Below, one piece after another: positions 1-22,833 of a stretch of 64,000 nucleotides of DNA; within the stretch, counting starts at the first letter, position 1, and the number at the start of each line of letters is the position of its first letter. The notes below the pieces were generated by a model, which had not been told where the DNA came from, did no database searches, and saw nothing but the letters and a program-made list of their open reading frames with translations. Origin of the DNA: Amoebidium appalachense (Eukaryota > Ichthyosporea). Position numbers and translations under genes: made by a program. The DNA is taken from contig CAVNZM010000007.1 of assembly GCA_963693365.1 (NCBI GenBank), forward strand, positions 5,394,001-5,458,000, read 5' to 3'.

Positions 1-1403
1 CAATTGCAGCCCATTTTTGCACCAGGTAGCATTTTGAAATGCTCAACAATCAAGGCTCTTTTGAGCTAAAGGTAATCACTTGCAGGTTATATTAGAGTCT
101 TTTGAGGGTTTGCAAAATTATATGTTTTTACATGCGTAGCCCTTTTATACAAATAATATGCCTTTTTCGAGCACAAATGATAAAGTAATCACCAACTACC
201 GTAACAGAGTGGGAAAATAAGTAGCCCAATCATAAATGCCTGTGGCTGGCAGGTAGCGGCAAGATGACTCCGCCAATCAACGAGATAGCTACCTTCGAAG
301 CACCCATGTGCATGATTTAAAACCACTCATAAAATGCGTGCGCTCGAACGCATGATTGCGTAAATGCATTCATCCAATCACACAAATGTTATATTGAGCA
401 GCACTGGACGGACCTAAAGTGACAGAAGAGCCAATCAGATGCTGTGAACTTTATGGATGAGCCATTTGGTTGCCATGCAAGCTCCCGCCCGCACATACTA
501 CGGCGGCACACGTGTCACTTTGAGTTTGTAAAACTTTTTTGTGAGTATAAACCCGTAAACAATGCTGCTTGTCGAGAAAAATCAATTGAATCAGTGTAAA
601 CAGATACAGCATGTATTTAAAAGTATATTCCGTTTTCATTTTTGATCGTTATAACGCGGCCCGGGGCCCGCCCCAGGACCGAGACGCGTCAACGCCGCGT
701 ACGTTCAAGTGTTCACCTTTGTATAAGTTACCCTGTATATCGTACCCAGGTATTTGACAAATTCAGGGCCATGGTATGGTACGATACAGTACAGTACGTT
801 CCGTACCGTGCACGAACACATTTCAGCCTTCTGTATGTACTATAGAATAATTTAGCTCATGTGTTTTCAAGGTTACGATGTGTTATATGGGCTTGAAAAA
901 TCTTCTTAGGGTCTCTATACGGTGCAAATGTTTAAAATGGCAGGAGGCCTTCAAAAAATTGGCAATTGCAATTGCCGGACAGTCACATGAACCAATATAA
1001 GTGCACGTCGTGACATGATATGTATAATCCACGTATGAGACTTATCTAGTGCGGGCCGATGCTCAGCGTGAGCACGGTATACATGTGGCTGTGTGGGGGG
1101 AATTTGACGTACATATATTCGTGCGTACATGTGCACCCTGACCGTTTTCAAAGGTCTGCGAACGTGTTTATATGCATATCACGGTGTTTATTAATGTAAT
1201 CGCAGTACTAAATTCTAAGGATAGGTTAAGCCTTTCTTATAGGTTTTGTAGACATCGTTTTTTTCTTTTACATTCTAGTTCGGCGAGGAGCACTGGAGCA
1301 CCTTGCTTTTCAGCAAGATCCCTTGTTCTCGGTATGTGCTACCTGGCCTTTTCGGTCCTTGTGCCCTCCAGGTTGTCTTCGCCTTGTGTGTGTTCGCAAT
1401 CTC
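1..1403. other. Non-coding 5' flank
   Basis: No reading frame here looks like protein, and there is no sign of an RNA gene. The composition is mixed, unlike the simple-sequence blocks that follow. The short ORFs do not match any family I know. The region probably holds upstream sequence of the carrier gene that starts at 3,088, but I cannot point to a promoter. Confidence 0.5.
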
Positions 1404-2783
<1,380 letters not shown>

Positions 2784-2793
2784 CTCCCTTCTG

Positions 2794-2820
2794 CCCCCCC
2801 CCCCCCCCCCCCCCCCCCCC
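2794..2820. repeat. C homopolymer
   Basis: An uninterrupted run of 27 C, followed by a (CCCA)n-like stretch. It lies about 270 bases upstream of the start codon of the carrier gene. Confidence 0.9.
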
Positions 2821-3087
2821 ACCCACCCACCCACCCCACCCCCCTCCCGCACCTTACGGTCCACCTCTCACCCGCTTATGCCCCCCCCCCCCCCTTTTCC
2901 TCGCCTCTCCCCCACACACATTTTCTCTTCCTTTAGCACTTGAACTTCTTGAGCTCAGCAGCAATCTGCGAACATCCTTCACCCCTCTCCCTATTTTCCT
3001 TACTTTCCTCTTTAGCTTTTACTCCGCCTTCTCTTCACCTTTTTAAGGTGCTGACAGTTTTCTAACCACAGATTCCTGTAGGTGAAA

Positions 3088-10878
<7,791 letters not shown>

Positions 10879-11958
10879 GTGGGAGTTTTCAACAGACGTT
10901 TTTTGTGGTTAAGGTTATAGGCAGGTGTTTTGTTTGATATGACGTTGGATGTGGTGTTTGATTCAGTAACTGGCCTTGCCTATACTTGGGGAAGAGGGGG
11001 GGGGAGGGGAGGGGGGGGGGGGGGTGATTTCTGTTGGCTGAATATGGGCTAACCCGGCCCAAATTTGGGGTTGGTATTCATCAGCGACAGTGGTGGGGGG
11101 CAAGGGGGAGCTGGCAATGTACGTAAGGCTGAAATGGATACTAACTACATAAATTTCAGGACAGGGGCAGGAGCATGTTTGTGTATAATAGTATGACGTG
11201 TGTGTGGGTGTGTGCATGTGACTGTGTGACTGTGACTGTAGTCAGGTTTTTTACGTCCATGCGTAGATACATTCATGTATATCCATGAACCAATAATGTA
11301 CAGATTTGAGTTGTGTGAGATAGATTAGTACCATATTAGTATCGTTTCATGGTAGCCGGAGGAAAAATTTATTGCCAAGTCTTTATTTGTTTTCAAAAGC
11401 TTTACAAGTTGAAAACGATCTACAGGGGCGAACACAGGTGCGCACATGTAAACTTACGGGCATTGCAACTCGGATTCGTGTACGTCACGTGCGGATTCGA
11501 TATAATATAGTGAAGCTCAGGCGTAACTCCTAGCTAGTTCTGTATCCCTCACCGTGTATATGCTCTCGTTAGTGTCATCTCACAGTAGAGCACACACCCC
11601 TTTTTTTCGATCGCTCTTCCTCTGGCCAACCTCACTTAGCTTAGCTGAACTCATAGACAGCACCTTGACCAGGTACATACCGGTACGTATACCGGTGCTG
11701 CATGGTATGTAGACGGTAGTTTCCCTAGAGAACCTGCAAAGGCTCTTCGGGAACAAAACGTGATATAAAAAAATAAAAAAAATAAAAAAAATAAAAAAGG
11801 CCAACTTCACTGGAATCACCGATTCACCTATTGTAATTGAAGTTGGACCATTGCCGAGCGTTATGTGGAATGGCTGGCGACCCCACCGGAGGTACGGCTA
11901 GATCATAGTGTGAATATGAATAGTTTCAAGTCTATGGCTGATAGATATATTTTTACTT
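10879..11958. other. Intergenic, 3' of carrier gene
   Basis: No coding signal. A G-rich stretch lies at about 10,990-11,024, and (A)nT-type runs lie near 11,767-11,799. No clear AATAAA follows the carrier stop within the first few hundred bases. Confidence 0.5.
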
Positions 11959-12572
11959 TACGTGTTGAGTCCCTTAAGTCCGGTGTTAGGACCGCAAAAA
12001 CACCAACTACTAGTAGCCTATATGGCGGATACAGTTAGAGAGTCTCGTTCATACATAGATTCGTTTATTCGTAATGTGGTGTGCTGTAAAAACGCAAAGA
12101 TGATTATGGCTTGGCGGTGTAATCGGTTTCTGGTTTCTCCGGATCCTGCTCGTATGTGTATTATGTGTGGGGGGCGGTTTACTCGCGGCTGCATGTCTAT
12201 CAATAAGTGCAACCTGTTAGCTAACGTATTAGAACCGGAGGTTAATGGCGGTTTTATTCTCTTTTCTTCCTCTCTTCCTCAATATATCCGTTTTAAGATG
12301 ACTATCCTAGATCACCTTACCTATTAATGCTGCACAGTATGATATTGTGATCCGGTGCCTTAACTTTCTTTCGGAGCTACCGATGCTAGCCTCTGCTTAC
12401 CCATAACATGTAATAGGGGTGTCATATACTACGATGGCGCTCATTGTTGCCTAGCATGTCATGTACATATGTCACCGGCTGCATTTGATTGGCTGCGCTG
12501 GAAAACGCAGTAGGCCGTCGAATGTGGCTGGGCCTCCGGCAGTGTCCACGCAATAAAAAGTGTGTAAACCCC
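11959..12572 (+). repeat. Dispersed ORF-bearing repeat, copy 1
   Basis: This segment matches 23,329-23,915 in inverted orientation over nearly its whole length, about 600 bp at an estimated 90 percent or better by eye. Both copies start TACGTGTTGAG and end near GTGTAAACC. Each has one ORF followed about 230 bases later by AATAAA (here at 12,552). I see no terminal inverted repeats and no convincing target-site duplication. Confidence 0.85.
12022..12327 (+). CDS. Unknown small protein of the dispersed repeat, frameshifted copy
   Basis: 101 residues starting MADTVRESRSYID. It is almost identical to the 124-residue ORF at 23,490-23,864 (-). I do not recognise the family. Four cysteines spaced C-x2-C-x7-C-x5-C (around residues 47-64) could bind a metal ion; that is only inference. 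This copy has a 4-bp insertion (CCTA) near 12,317 relative to copy 2, which ends the frame early. An in-frame 6-bp difference adds Asp-Pro. Apart from the 3' frameshift the two copies keep the same frame. Confidence 0.45.
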   Translation: MADTVRESRSYIDSFIRNVVCCKNAKMIMAWRCNRFLVSPDPARMCIMCGGRFTRGCMSINKCNLLANVLEPEVNGGFILFSSSLPQYIRFKMTILDHLTY

Positions 12573-13273
<701 letters not shown>

Positions 13274-13850
13274 CGCGCGCGCGTGCATGTTTATGGTGCC
13301 CACCCAAATTTGTGACTGTCGATACATACTACGTGTGTAGGCCCTATGTGTGCGTGTGTGTGCGTGTGTGTATGACATTGTGTGTGTGCGCGCCCGTGAG
13401 CGCACGTACACGCGTGGGTGTACGTGTGCGTTTTAATGATGGCCACCCAATTTTGTGACTGAACGTTCGAAGTCAATATGTATGTGCGCTTTTTCCTGAT
13501 TTCAAATCCACCAAGTGTGGGTATGTTGCATTGTAGGCCGTAGAAGGATCGCGACCGTCCCATCAACAACTTCCGGGACGTGCACCCTCTAAAAAACGGT
13601 GTTTTGCCCGAGACGAAAAAACAAGATCCAAAAAAGAAAGAAAGGAAGGACTCCGATCATTACGTGTAAAATGCAGCCCTAAGTAGATCGTAATCCGTTG
13701 CTTACTTGAGCCTGTTCCAAGTTTCCAAAAAAAAAAAAAAAACTTGAAAAAAAAAAAAAAAAACTTTGGCAGACTGCCAGGCTATTGCAGACTGTGACCC
13801 ACCCACTAGATTCAGCACATACATCACATTGTTAGATACACGAGCCAGCT

Positions 13851-13858
13851 ATTGATAT

Positions 13859-13924
<66 letters not shown>

Positions 13925-14395
13925 CCCCCCCCCCCCCCCCCCCTCTCTCTCTCCCCCCCCCCCCCCCCCCCCCCTCTCTCTCTCCCCCTCCCCCCCCACC
14001 TTCTCTCTCTCCCCCCCCCTCTCTCTCTGGCTCTCTCTCTCTTCCCCCCTCTCTCTAGATATACAAGGTATACCTATATATGATTATGATATGTGATGTA
14101 TGTAACATACATCATGATGATATGTATGTATTTGTATCATATGATATATCATAATTTGGCCAGTATACTTTCTCTCTATCTCTCACTCTCACACACACAC
14201 ACTGTCTTTCTGTTCCTCCCGAGGCTCTCTCGGTACCTCCCCCTCCTCTCCCTCCCCGCCCTCTCTCTCTTCCACCCCCCCCCCCCCGTCCCCTCCCCCC
14301 AACCCCACCCCCTCTCCCTCTCTCTTCCTCCCTCCCTTCCTTCCCGCTCTCTCTCCTCTTCGCTTCCCCCCTCCCCACCCCCCGTCTTCTCTTTC

Positions 14396-14434
<39 letters not shown>

Positions 14435-14640
14435 ACCACCACCACCGCCACCACCACCACCACCCACCCACCCACCCACCCCCTCTCCCAGCTCCTCTTT
14501 CCTCCCTGTCTTCTCTCCGTCTCTCTCTCCGTCCCTCTCTCCGACACAAAGCCTACAGAACGGTCCAGTTTTCTTTGTTTTTCTTTTTTTTTAAATTAAG
14601 TCGGAGTCGCATCATTGGCTCGCCCCTATAACGAACGAGG

Positions 14641-14690
<50 letters not shown>

Positions 14691-14805
14691 CCCCCCCCCA
14701 AAAAAAAAAAACCACCACCACCACCACCACCCCACCCCACCGAACCTCCTCAACCCCCCCCCCCCCCCCCCCGGCTTTCTCCTTCTCAACCCCCCTCCCC
14801 TCCCC
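13851..14805. repeat. CT, C and CCA simple-sequence block
   Basis: (TC)n at about 13,859-13,922 with C runs to about 14,055. More C/CT-rich DNA spans 14,200-14,550, with (CCA)n near 14,434-14,480. A C run at 14,643-14,687 passes, after one T and more C, into an A run and then (CCA)n. A short AT-rich stretch with ATGATATG words (14,060-14,160) separates the two halves. No coding signal. Confidence 0.85.
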
Positions 14806-15339
14806 TCCCCACCTATCTACTCCATTACGATTGTTCGTAAACGAGCTGTCTGTTCCACATCTGTTTCAGTGCTTTGCTTCCTGCACATGTATGGCACCCT
14901 ACCATGATGATATGATACGGGTATAGGCACGAAGACACGCACGTACCGTGACAAACAAGAATGCAAATCTGTCGGACACCCGCAGCGATGCATACAAGCA
15001 CGCACAGTATGGCATACACCACATGCACACATCGGAGCTATATTAACGGTTTGCCCACACTTCTCCCGACTCGGAGGTTTCCACACAGAGGCAGGCAGGG
15101 AGGCAGGTCGACGAGCATGTGTACACAGAGATGCTTACAGTGGAACAAACAAATGTTGATCAAAAAGCTGGCCTGCTAAATTCATACTAGCATACGTTTA
15201 TTTTCAACGAGTTCACAAACTGGCCTAAAAAGGAGTAAGAGCGGATAAAAGGGTGCAAATAATATTAATTTAAAAGCCAAAGAAATCCTGACTGCTATGA
15301 TCATATTTTCTGGGGAATATTAAGAGTTCTCACTCGGAA
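14806..15339. other. Intergenic
   Basis: Unique-looking DNA. The ORFs present are short and do not resemble any family, and I see no splice-compatible exon. Confidence 0.4.
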
Positions 15340-15453
15340 ACTCCCAGGAACATGGAGTGGCCGGTATGGGGGTAAGGTGTTAACGAAAAGCTTTGGGTGC
15401 AAAAAGTCAAACAAATCGGACCAACAAATGACCAAGACGTTAATAGAAAGCCG

Positions 15454-15518
<65 letters not shown>

Positions 15519-15640
15519 GTTTAACCTGCTTCACTAGCGTGCCGAGAGAGGTTCACACCCTTGTTGCCAAAGAAGATAAAGTGGCCCTGATAGGAGTAAG
15601 ACTTTAAGACTTAAAGGGTTCATTAAAACGTGTAGAAAGC

Positions 15641-15687
<47 letters not shown>

Positions 15688-16071
15688 ACGGGCAGACGAG
15701 ACAGCAAGACATTATAAAGGTGTACAAAAACCAAATAAATCCGAGTGGCAATATTTTGATTATTGCCGGCGGGTAGCTGGGCCCGGGGAGGCTCATTCAA
15801 CCCCTCGTTGCCTAAGAAGATAGAGTGGCAGGTGTACGTAATAGCAGTAGCACATGAGTTTCAAAAAAAAAAATACATAAAAAAAAAGGAGGCAAAGACA
15901 AAATAAATTCCACTTCGCCAAAGAACACAAGAGTGGCCGGTATAGGTGTAAAATATACCTTGACAAAAAAGAAAGAAACCTTTCAACCAAACATAAAAAC
16001 CCCCTTTTGAGAATTGCCGGGAGGAAATGAGAGGTTAACCCCCTCCTCGTCAAAGAACATGGCATAGAAAG

Positions 16072-16110
<39 letters not shown>

Positions 16111-16113
16111 ACC

Positions 16114-16152
<39 letters not shown>

Positions 16153-16460
16153 GGGGCAGCCAAGAGTGCAAAACCAAAAACAAAAAAGCCAACTACTTCT
16201 GAGCACCACTTGTGGGTATTCAGAGGGTTACCCCCCTCCTCGCCAAAGAACACAAAGTGGCCAACATAAGATGTGAGCTTAAAAAAAAAGAAGGAAAAAA
16301 ATACTTTGCCACAGATCATAGAGTGGCCGGTAAAATGTACATTTACAAAAGGTGTGCTGAACCAAAAACAAATCAACTACTTTTGCTCATCCCCGGTAGG
16401 CGGGGAGATGTTAACCCCCTCCTCGCCAAAGAACATGGAGTGTCTGCCCCCCCGTGTGTT
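15340..16460. repeat. Degenerate tandem array
   Basis: A motif close to AAGAACATAGAGTGGCCGGT recurs in the same orientation at about 15,349, 15,570, 15,807, 15,918, 16,053, 16,244, 16,310 and 16,428. It is usually preceded by CCCCTCCTCG-like sequence and followed by an A-rich stretch with ACCAAAAAC. Unit length varies from about 65 to 240 bases because homopolymers have expanded inside units: C then A runs at 15,455-15,516, an A run at 15,642-15,686, and C runs at 16,075-16,150. Confidence 0.7.
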
Positions 16461-16620
16461 CATCTGCTGCATCAGCCGGTCGTCCGTCTCGTCCTGCTCC
16501 GTACTCTCGGATTGGCTGGTCCCCTTCCTGCCCGCGTTTTCGGTTTCCTGCATCGAGGGAAAAAAAAAAAAAAAAAAAAAAAAAAGGGAAAAACGAGATG
16601 GGGAAACAAAAAGAGAAAGA

Positions 16621-16660
<40 letters not shown>

Positions 16661-17508
16661 AACAGGGCAAATGCTGGGGAGAGGGGGAAAAAAAGGGGGG
16701 GGGGGGGGGGGAGTTGTCGTGAGCAAGGCAAGCGGCATTCGAACAATTGAGCATAGTGTGGGTGAAATGTTTGTGTTGAAGTGTTTTCACAAGTGTAGGG
16801 CGAAACGGGCGAGGCGTGCCCACCCAAACTCGCAAAACCAAACCACAGAGGTACACACACAGACACAAACCCATCTATCCACCCACTCATCCACACCCAC
16901 CCACCCACCCATCAAATCGTCTCCCATCCCCACATCCCCTGCACTCCCTCCCTTCCCATCTCCCCACACCCACCCACACCACCCACCCATCCAAACCCAC
17001 CTTATCCCCCTCTCCCCTCTCCGCCCCCACACACCGTTTTTTCGAACCCACACCAGCACAGCTATACACTCACCCATCTCTCCAACCCTCTCCCCACCCC
17101 ACACCCTTCACTCCCTCCCCTCCCCTCTCCCCACACCCAACCACACCCACCCATACCGACCCACCCCACATCCCCACTCCCCCCCTCCCCCGGCCCTCCC
17201 CTCCCCCCCCCCCCCCCGCCCCCATCACCACAGAGACCCTCAGCCCACACCCACATCCCCTCCCCCTTCCCCCCTCTCCCTATCACACCCACATCCACAC
17301 ACACCCCTCCCCCCTCCACACCCTTTCTCCCCCTAACCCCCACCCCACTCTCCTCCATCTTCTCCCCCCCCCCCACACACACACACACAGTTTTTCCAAA
17401 CCCCCCCCCCCCCAACCCACAACCCTCCCCCCCCTCCCCCCACACCCATCCCCTCCCCTCCACCCCCCACTCCCCCCCCCCCCCCCACACGCACACGTAC
17501 ACACACAC
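16461..17508. other. A, G and C/A-rich spacer 3' of Phafin
   Basis: Contains an A run (16,561-16,585), a G run (16,622-16,659) and a long CCCAC/CACCC-rich stretch (16,850-17,500). The terminal codons and polyadenylation site of the Phafin gene should lie in or beyond this region, but no exon is recognisable. Confidence 0.5.
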
Positions 17509-17890
17509 CTCCTCATCATCACTCGACGCCTCCACCTCCAACACCTGCACCTGTTGCTGGTTTCCAAGGTCGATGGGCCCCGACGTCTTCTTCTTGAGTC
17601 CGAGCACACGGAAGCACGGGGAGCACACACGTACGGGCTTGTCGCTGATGTGGGGAAGAACAAGGCGCGTTTTGCTGCATTCCTCGCATACCACCTTGCC
17701 ACAGTGTCGGCAGTGGTGCTGCAGGGGGGGAAAGACAAAGGGGCGGGTGTGTGTGTGTGTGTGTGTGTGTGTGGTGGGTAGAGGGGGAGGGGGGGGGGGG
17801 GGGGTGCATGTAGGATTTGTGGAAGGGTATGAAAAGGCGGCAATGGGCGAGGGGGGGGTTGCAAATTTCACAGAGCACGAAAAAGGTAGT

Positions 17891-17926
<36 letters not shown>

Positions 17927-18528
17927 AAGGAGAGAGGGGACATCGGCCAACATGTGCACATTTCAGTACACAGAACGGCATGCCCAACAGAAAAACACAA
18001 AGATTCGTTTTTTTTTTTTTCGTTTTTTTTGTTTTTTTTTTGGTGGTGGGTTGGGTTGGGTTGGGTTGGGGGGAGGAGGGATGTGTGTACAACTCCGCTT
18101 AGTGTGCAGGCTGTCTGTAACTGAAACACGTGATCTATCAGCTCTGCGACTTTTTTGCATGTTGGCTATCTATCTGTGTTAGATGTGTGCGGGGTGTAGG
18201 GTCCTATGCAGTCGTATGTTTACACTTATAAGGTAGAAATGTCACAGTAGGTAGCGCTCTGATGTAGGTATAATGCATCCTGCCTGGGGGTACAGGAAGA
18301 GACAAGTGGAAAATGGTAGTCACGGTGAACAAATTAGGATGGTAAATATTCTAATAAAATAAAATTTAAAATAAAAAAGAAGTGTGTGCTGAACACACAC
18401 ATGCCTCGAGGAGGCAAAACAGGGCAGAGAGGGCAGGGTGGGAGGGGGGGAGGGAACAGTAAGAATTTATGCATGCACACGTGCACATACCTTATGCAAG
18501 CACACACACGTGCACGTAATCTATACAA

Positions 18529-18560
<32 letters not shown>

Positions 18561-18655
18561 GCTCATACCCTTTGCAGGCACACGCACATACACAAGCACA
18601 TACCTTTTACAAGCACATGCGCTGCCACACACAAACGTGCACATACCCCATGCAA

Positions 18656-18720
<65 letters not shown>

Positions 18721-18724
18721 TGCA

Positions 18725-18761
<37 letters not shown>

Positions 18762-19539
18762 ACACACACACTTGCACATACCCTCCTGTTCAGGGCCGTG
18801 AACTTTGACTCCGAGCACACCATGCAGTGTGTTGTCTCCTTGTCAGGTACCCACACAGCTGCCTGCTCACCACAAACCTCGGGAATCCCTTTTGCTGTAA
18901 ATAGATGCAAAAAAAAGCCAAAAAAAAAAAAAAAGAAAGAAAGAAAGAAAGAAAGAAAGAAAAAAAAGAAAGCAAGAAAGATAGAAAGAAAGAAAGAAAA
19001 AGAAAAAAGAAAGAAAAAAAGAAAAAAAGAAAGAGAAGTGAGTGTGATAGGCGTAGCAAAGACGAAAAACACAAAGATTTATTTGTTTTTGGCCAATAAA
19101 TAGTTGCAAAGGGTTCTCGGTACGCACCAGGTACAAATAGTGTAGCCGGAGCGTGGGTTGGCTTTCAATTTCCGGTCGAGTCAGATTTGGCCTCCCCATC
19201 CCCCTCCCCCCTGCCCACTCCTCCCCCCTCCTCCCCCCTGGCCCGCCAATTTTAATAAAACCCCCCCTAAACGATTCTTTCCCTTCTCCCCCCCCCTCCC
19301 CCCACAAATCTTAATACCCCCCTCCCCCCCCCCCCCCCCCCCACCCCAAAAAAAAAAAAAAAAAAAAAAACGGTTCTTGCCCCCCTCCCCCCCTCCCCCC
19401 CTTCTCTCTCTCACCACTTCCCAAACGAAACTCTCCCCAGAAACCTACCCACCTGAAATAAGTAAATAAACAAATAAGTAAAAACCCAAAAGCCTAGAGA
19501 CATTCGTGCCCTCCTCCCCCCCTCCCCTCCCCCCCCCCC

Positions 19540-19570
<31 letters not shown>

Positions 19571-19613
19571 CCACACACACAAAACCCTCCTCAGGACCCC
19601 CTCTGCCCCCTTC

Positions 19614-19682
<69 letters not shown>

Positions 19683-20342
19683 CCCACGGCGTGTTCCGGG
19701 GTGTACCCTCTGGCAGGATTATGATATCCCTTAATTACTGAAATCAAAGAAAGAGAGGTTTTTAAGGGCAGAACAATAAAAAGAGGAATGGAGGCCAAAA
19801 AAAAAAGGGAGAAAAAAAAAAAAAAAAATTACAAAAAGATAGGTAGAAAATTAAAAAAGGGGGGAGGGAAGCAAAGTCAAAAATGGTGGGAAGCAAAATC
19901 AAAAATAATGACAGAAGGAAAATTAACATCTTATTTTTTTTAAAAAAATATATATATATATAAATTCGAGGGAGGTAAAACCACAAAAGGGGTTAAGCAT
20001 ACATCTGCGGACAGCCTGGGCAAAGTTAGTGATGTGGTTCATCCACTCCGTCTTCTCCTGTGACGTCATAGCATACACCGCAAACGACTTCTTGTTGCTG
20101 CGGATCTGCCACCCGTTCTTGGTGTCTATGGGGAGGGGGGAGGGGGGGTGTCTTTCTTTAAATTCGAACTTTTAAAAATAGAAGAAATCGTTAAAGGTTA
20201 GGCGGTTTCATGTGGGGTTGCTTGTTATGTGTACACCTAGAATCAGCAAACCGTGACCGATCCCCGTGGTTTCGTGAGTGTGTTCAATGTGTCTATGTAT
20301 ATGCGTGCGTGTTGGTACCCCGGGTGCGTGCATGTGTGGGCG

Positions 20343-20394
<52 letters not shown>

Positions 20395-20511
20395 GGGGCA
20401 TATGTGTGCAAGAAGTACTCCAAAGGGAATGTCTTGATCAGGAACACATGCATGGCCACACACTTAAAACTACAACCGCTTCTATCTGAGCTAGGGCCTT
20501 GCCTGCCCCCC

Positions 20512-20552
<41 letters not shown>

Positions 20553-21652
20553 CACGCTTCCAACCCTTTCCTTCATATGCACACAGACACACTGCACCCC
20601 CACTACATAATAAGAAAAGCTTACAAAAAAAAAAAAAGAATAGGTAAAAAGGAAAATAAAATCCTTTATATGCACACAGACATGCTGCACCGCCACTACA
20701 TAATAAGAAAAGGCTTAATAAAAAAAAAAAAAAAGAATAGGTAAAAAGGAAAATAAAAGTGAACAATATATATAAGCACCCTGGTCCATACACGTACCAA
20801 TAGTGTCTGGGAGGGAATGCACAGAGATCTCACGCAGGGGGAGAATGGTCTGTTTTGACAGCTTGATGTTCTCAATCACTATGTTTCCGTAAACGAGAAC
20901 ATCGTTGAAGAGAAAGAACTGGCGGGGCTTGAGCTTCTTTCTGCACATCTTTTTTAACACACCCTCCCCTACCAGCACACGTCCTGGTATGTAGAGCACC
21001 TGTGAGGAGAATAGTGCACGACTTTGGTTTTCTCGTTGATCATCATGCCGATCAACCAATGTTTCTGTAACAGTTGCTTATGTGCGGGAACTTTGGGCAA
21101 GGGAGGAAGAGAGGGGGGGCAGGGGGGAAAGGGGGGGCCAGAGGGGGGGAGTGGGGGGGGGGGGGGTGTGGAGAGTGGGGAGGGGGGGGTCTTTTTTCCA
21201 GTAGGCAACCTGGAGGCTCAGTGTGGTCAAAAAAATCTCTATCATAAATAATGAATAAATTAAACAGAGGGAACGCATGCAAGAATTCGCATCTCCGATC
21301 CAGAGAACATGCTAGTTTGACAGTGCCGGAGCCACCTGAAAGATGAACCAACCGACAAGCTAACTAGTGCACATGATAGTACAGATCCAGCCAGATCCAA
21401 AACCTAGAATCGTCAACGGACCCCTGGAAGAGAAAAGGGGAGGGAAGAGGAGGAGGAAAGGGGGAGGGGGGGGGGGGGGGGGGGGATATAGAGGCATTGG
21501 GTGTCGTTTAAGTTTTTGTTTTTCACATCCTGTACGCATGCATCCCCACCAGGATCCTTACTGACCTTTCCAGATGTTCCAAAGAGCTCCTCCACGGCCT
21601 TGATTCGCCGCTCATTCTCCTTCGCCATAGACAGCTTGTCAACGCTGGTCAT
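17509..21652 (-). CDS. PLEKHF: Phafin: PH and FYVE domain protein, 5 exons found, extreme C-terminus missing
   Basis: Exons on the minus strand: 21652-21566, 20999-20798, 20125-20003, 18894-18782 and 17718-17509. Phases fit throughout, giving 245 codons (human Phafins have about 250-280). Phafins bind PI3P and PI(3,5)P2 on endosomes and lysosomes and act in endosome fusion, autophagy and lysosome positioning. The N-terminal block [11 protein letters not shown] matches the family. The PH domain (about residues 30-140) contains [10 protein letters not shown] and [13 protein letters not shown]. The FYVE domain follows (about residues 160-220) with all three hallmarks: WVPD, RRHHCRHCG and RVC, and eight zinc-ligand Cys in four C-x2-C pairs. 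After exon 5 the acidic tail EASSDDEE reaches a donor GTGTGT that opens into (GT)n; a short last exon is expected but not seen. The start ATG at 21652 is chosen because upstream in-frame codons have no family match. Confidence 0.9.
20344..20393. repeat. G homopolymer in Phafin intron 2
   Basis: About 50 consecutive G on the + strand, which is a C run in the sense of the Phafin transcript. Confidence 0.9.
20570..20758. repeat. Tandem duplication of about 95 bp
   Basis: Two adjacent near-identical units, each starting TATGCACACAGACA and ending in AATAGGTAAAAAGGAAAATA after an A run. They lie in Phafin intron 2, about 40 bases from the 3' end of exon 2. Confidence 0.85.
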
Positions 21653-22270
21653 TTTCTGAAACTTAAAATAGAGCCTGGTAAAGGAAAAAAGCCACGCTTT
21701 TTCTAGCTCTTTCTCGCCAGTCACCTTCGTAGATGGAAGACAGTCACGAATCACACAACTTCAGCTTCAACGTGAAAATTGGGAAAGAACTATAGACTGA
21801 ACAATCCTTTTTCACCTTGAGCTTTCGCTGTACTTCCTTCGCTTTGATGCGTATTAATTTAATCTTTTCAGATGCTTCGACCGATTTTCAATTATGATTG
21901 AATTAATGCTTGTGGAAAAAATCAACAGAGTGGCTTGAAGGTGAACGTGGGCAGTCTGGCAGTAGGGCGAGCTCGGTGAGCCGCGCAGGCCCGCGCTGCT
22001 CCAAAGCTTTGGTCAAGCCGCAACCTGATTGGTGGGTTCATGGTGCGTGTTAAGCCAATCCTTTGAGCACATATATTGTTTTTTATGGTTATATATAGCA
22101 GGGCGTGAATGTACAACGTACAGGGCTTGAAAACCCGCCACGACTGAGCAACCTGACTCTGCTGAACGTTAGCCGGCTGATCCTCCCGGACACCCGACTC
22201 GTGGCCCGAGCAGCCTTTCAGAGGTGTTGAACCTTCAGAACATGATGCACGCAAAGTGACGAAAGCAATA

Positions 22271-22305
<35 letters not shown>

Positions 22306-22833
22306 AGGGTCCTGTCTCCTCGGGGGCCCATATGCATGTCATCAGATGCGCAATGCCATGCATGCGCGTGCGCATGCATGAGGGGTATACCGGGGCTGGC
22401 CGCGCGCGGGCCCCGGCCCTAGGCCTTGCACCCGGGGAGGTCATGACTCAAGTAAGCTAACCGGCCGATCCACCGTGGCACTAGTACGTATACTACTACC
22501 ATTACTACCTCCATCCAACCCCCTCCCAACCTTTTGTAATACCACTTCTCCTCCTCTGGGCCCCTCGGGGGACGCTGGCGTAGGCTTGCGGCCGGAGAGG
22601 GCGCCCCTGCGTGGGGGGGGGGGGGGGGGGGGGGGGGAGGGGGCTGCAGGGGGGGGGGGGGGGGGGGGGGGGGATCCGAATTAGGGCCCAGAGCTGGCGA
22701 TCGAGTGGCGGCCACAAGGGCCGGCCGCGGCGAAGTTTAGTTAGGGGAAATATTCCCCTAGGCCTGTGCATGACTAACATATTAGTACTGCAAATAATAT
22801 GTAGTAACCATAGTGACCAGTGAACATGGGGGG
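21653..22833. other. Intergenic, 5' of Phafin
   Basis: No coding frame. It includes a C run (about 22,272-22,305), G runs near 22,612-22,672, a GC-rich stretch, and a perfect inverted repeat with 11-bp arms CATGCATGCGC around GT at 22,357-22,380. The Phafin promoter should lie at its left end, but I cannot identify a core element. Confidence 0.5.

Noticed and set aside
18041-18072. (TTGGG)n stretch resembling telomere repeat
   Set aside because: Only about four units inside a gene intron, and not a standard TTAGGG-type repeat. It is one more G-rich simple sequence.
22357-22380. Perfect inverted repeat with alternating purine-pyrimidine as a regulatory operator
   Set aside because: It is a single short palindrome in a GC-rich spacer with no second copy or adjacent core promoter. 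The function cannot be supported.
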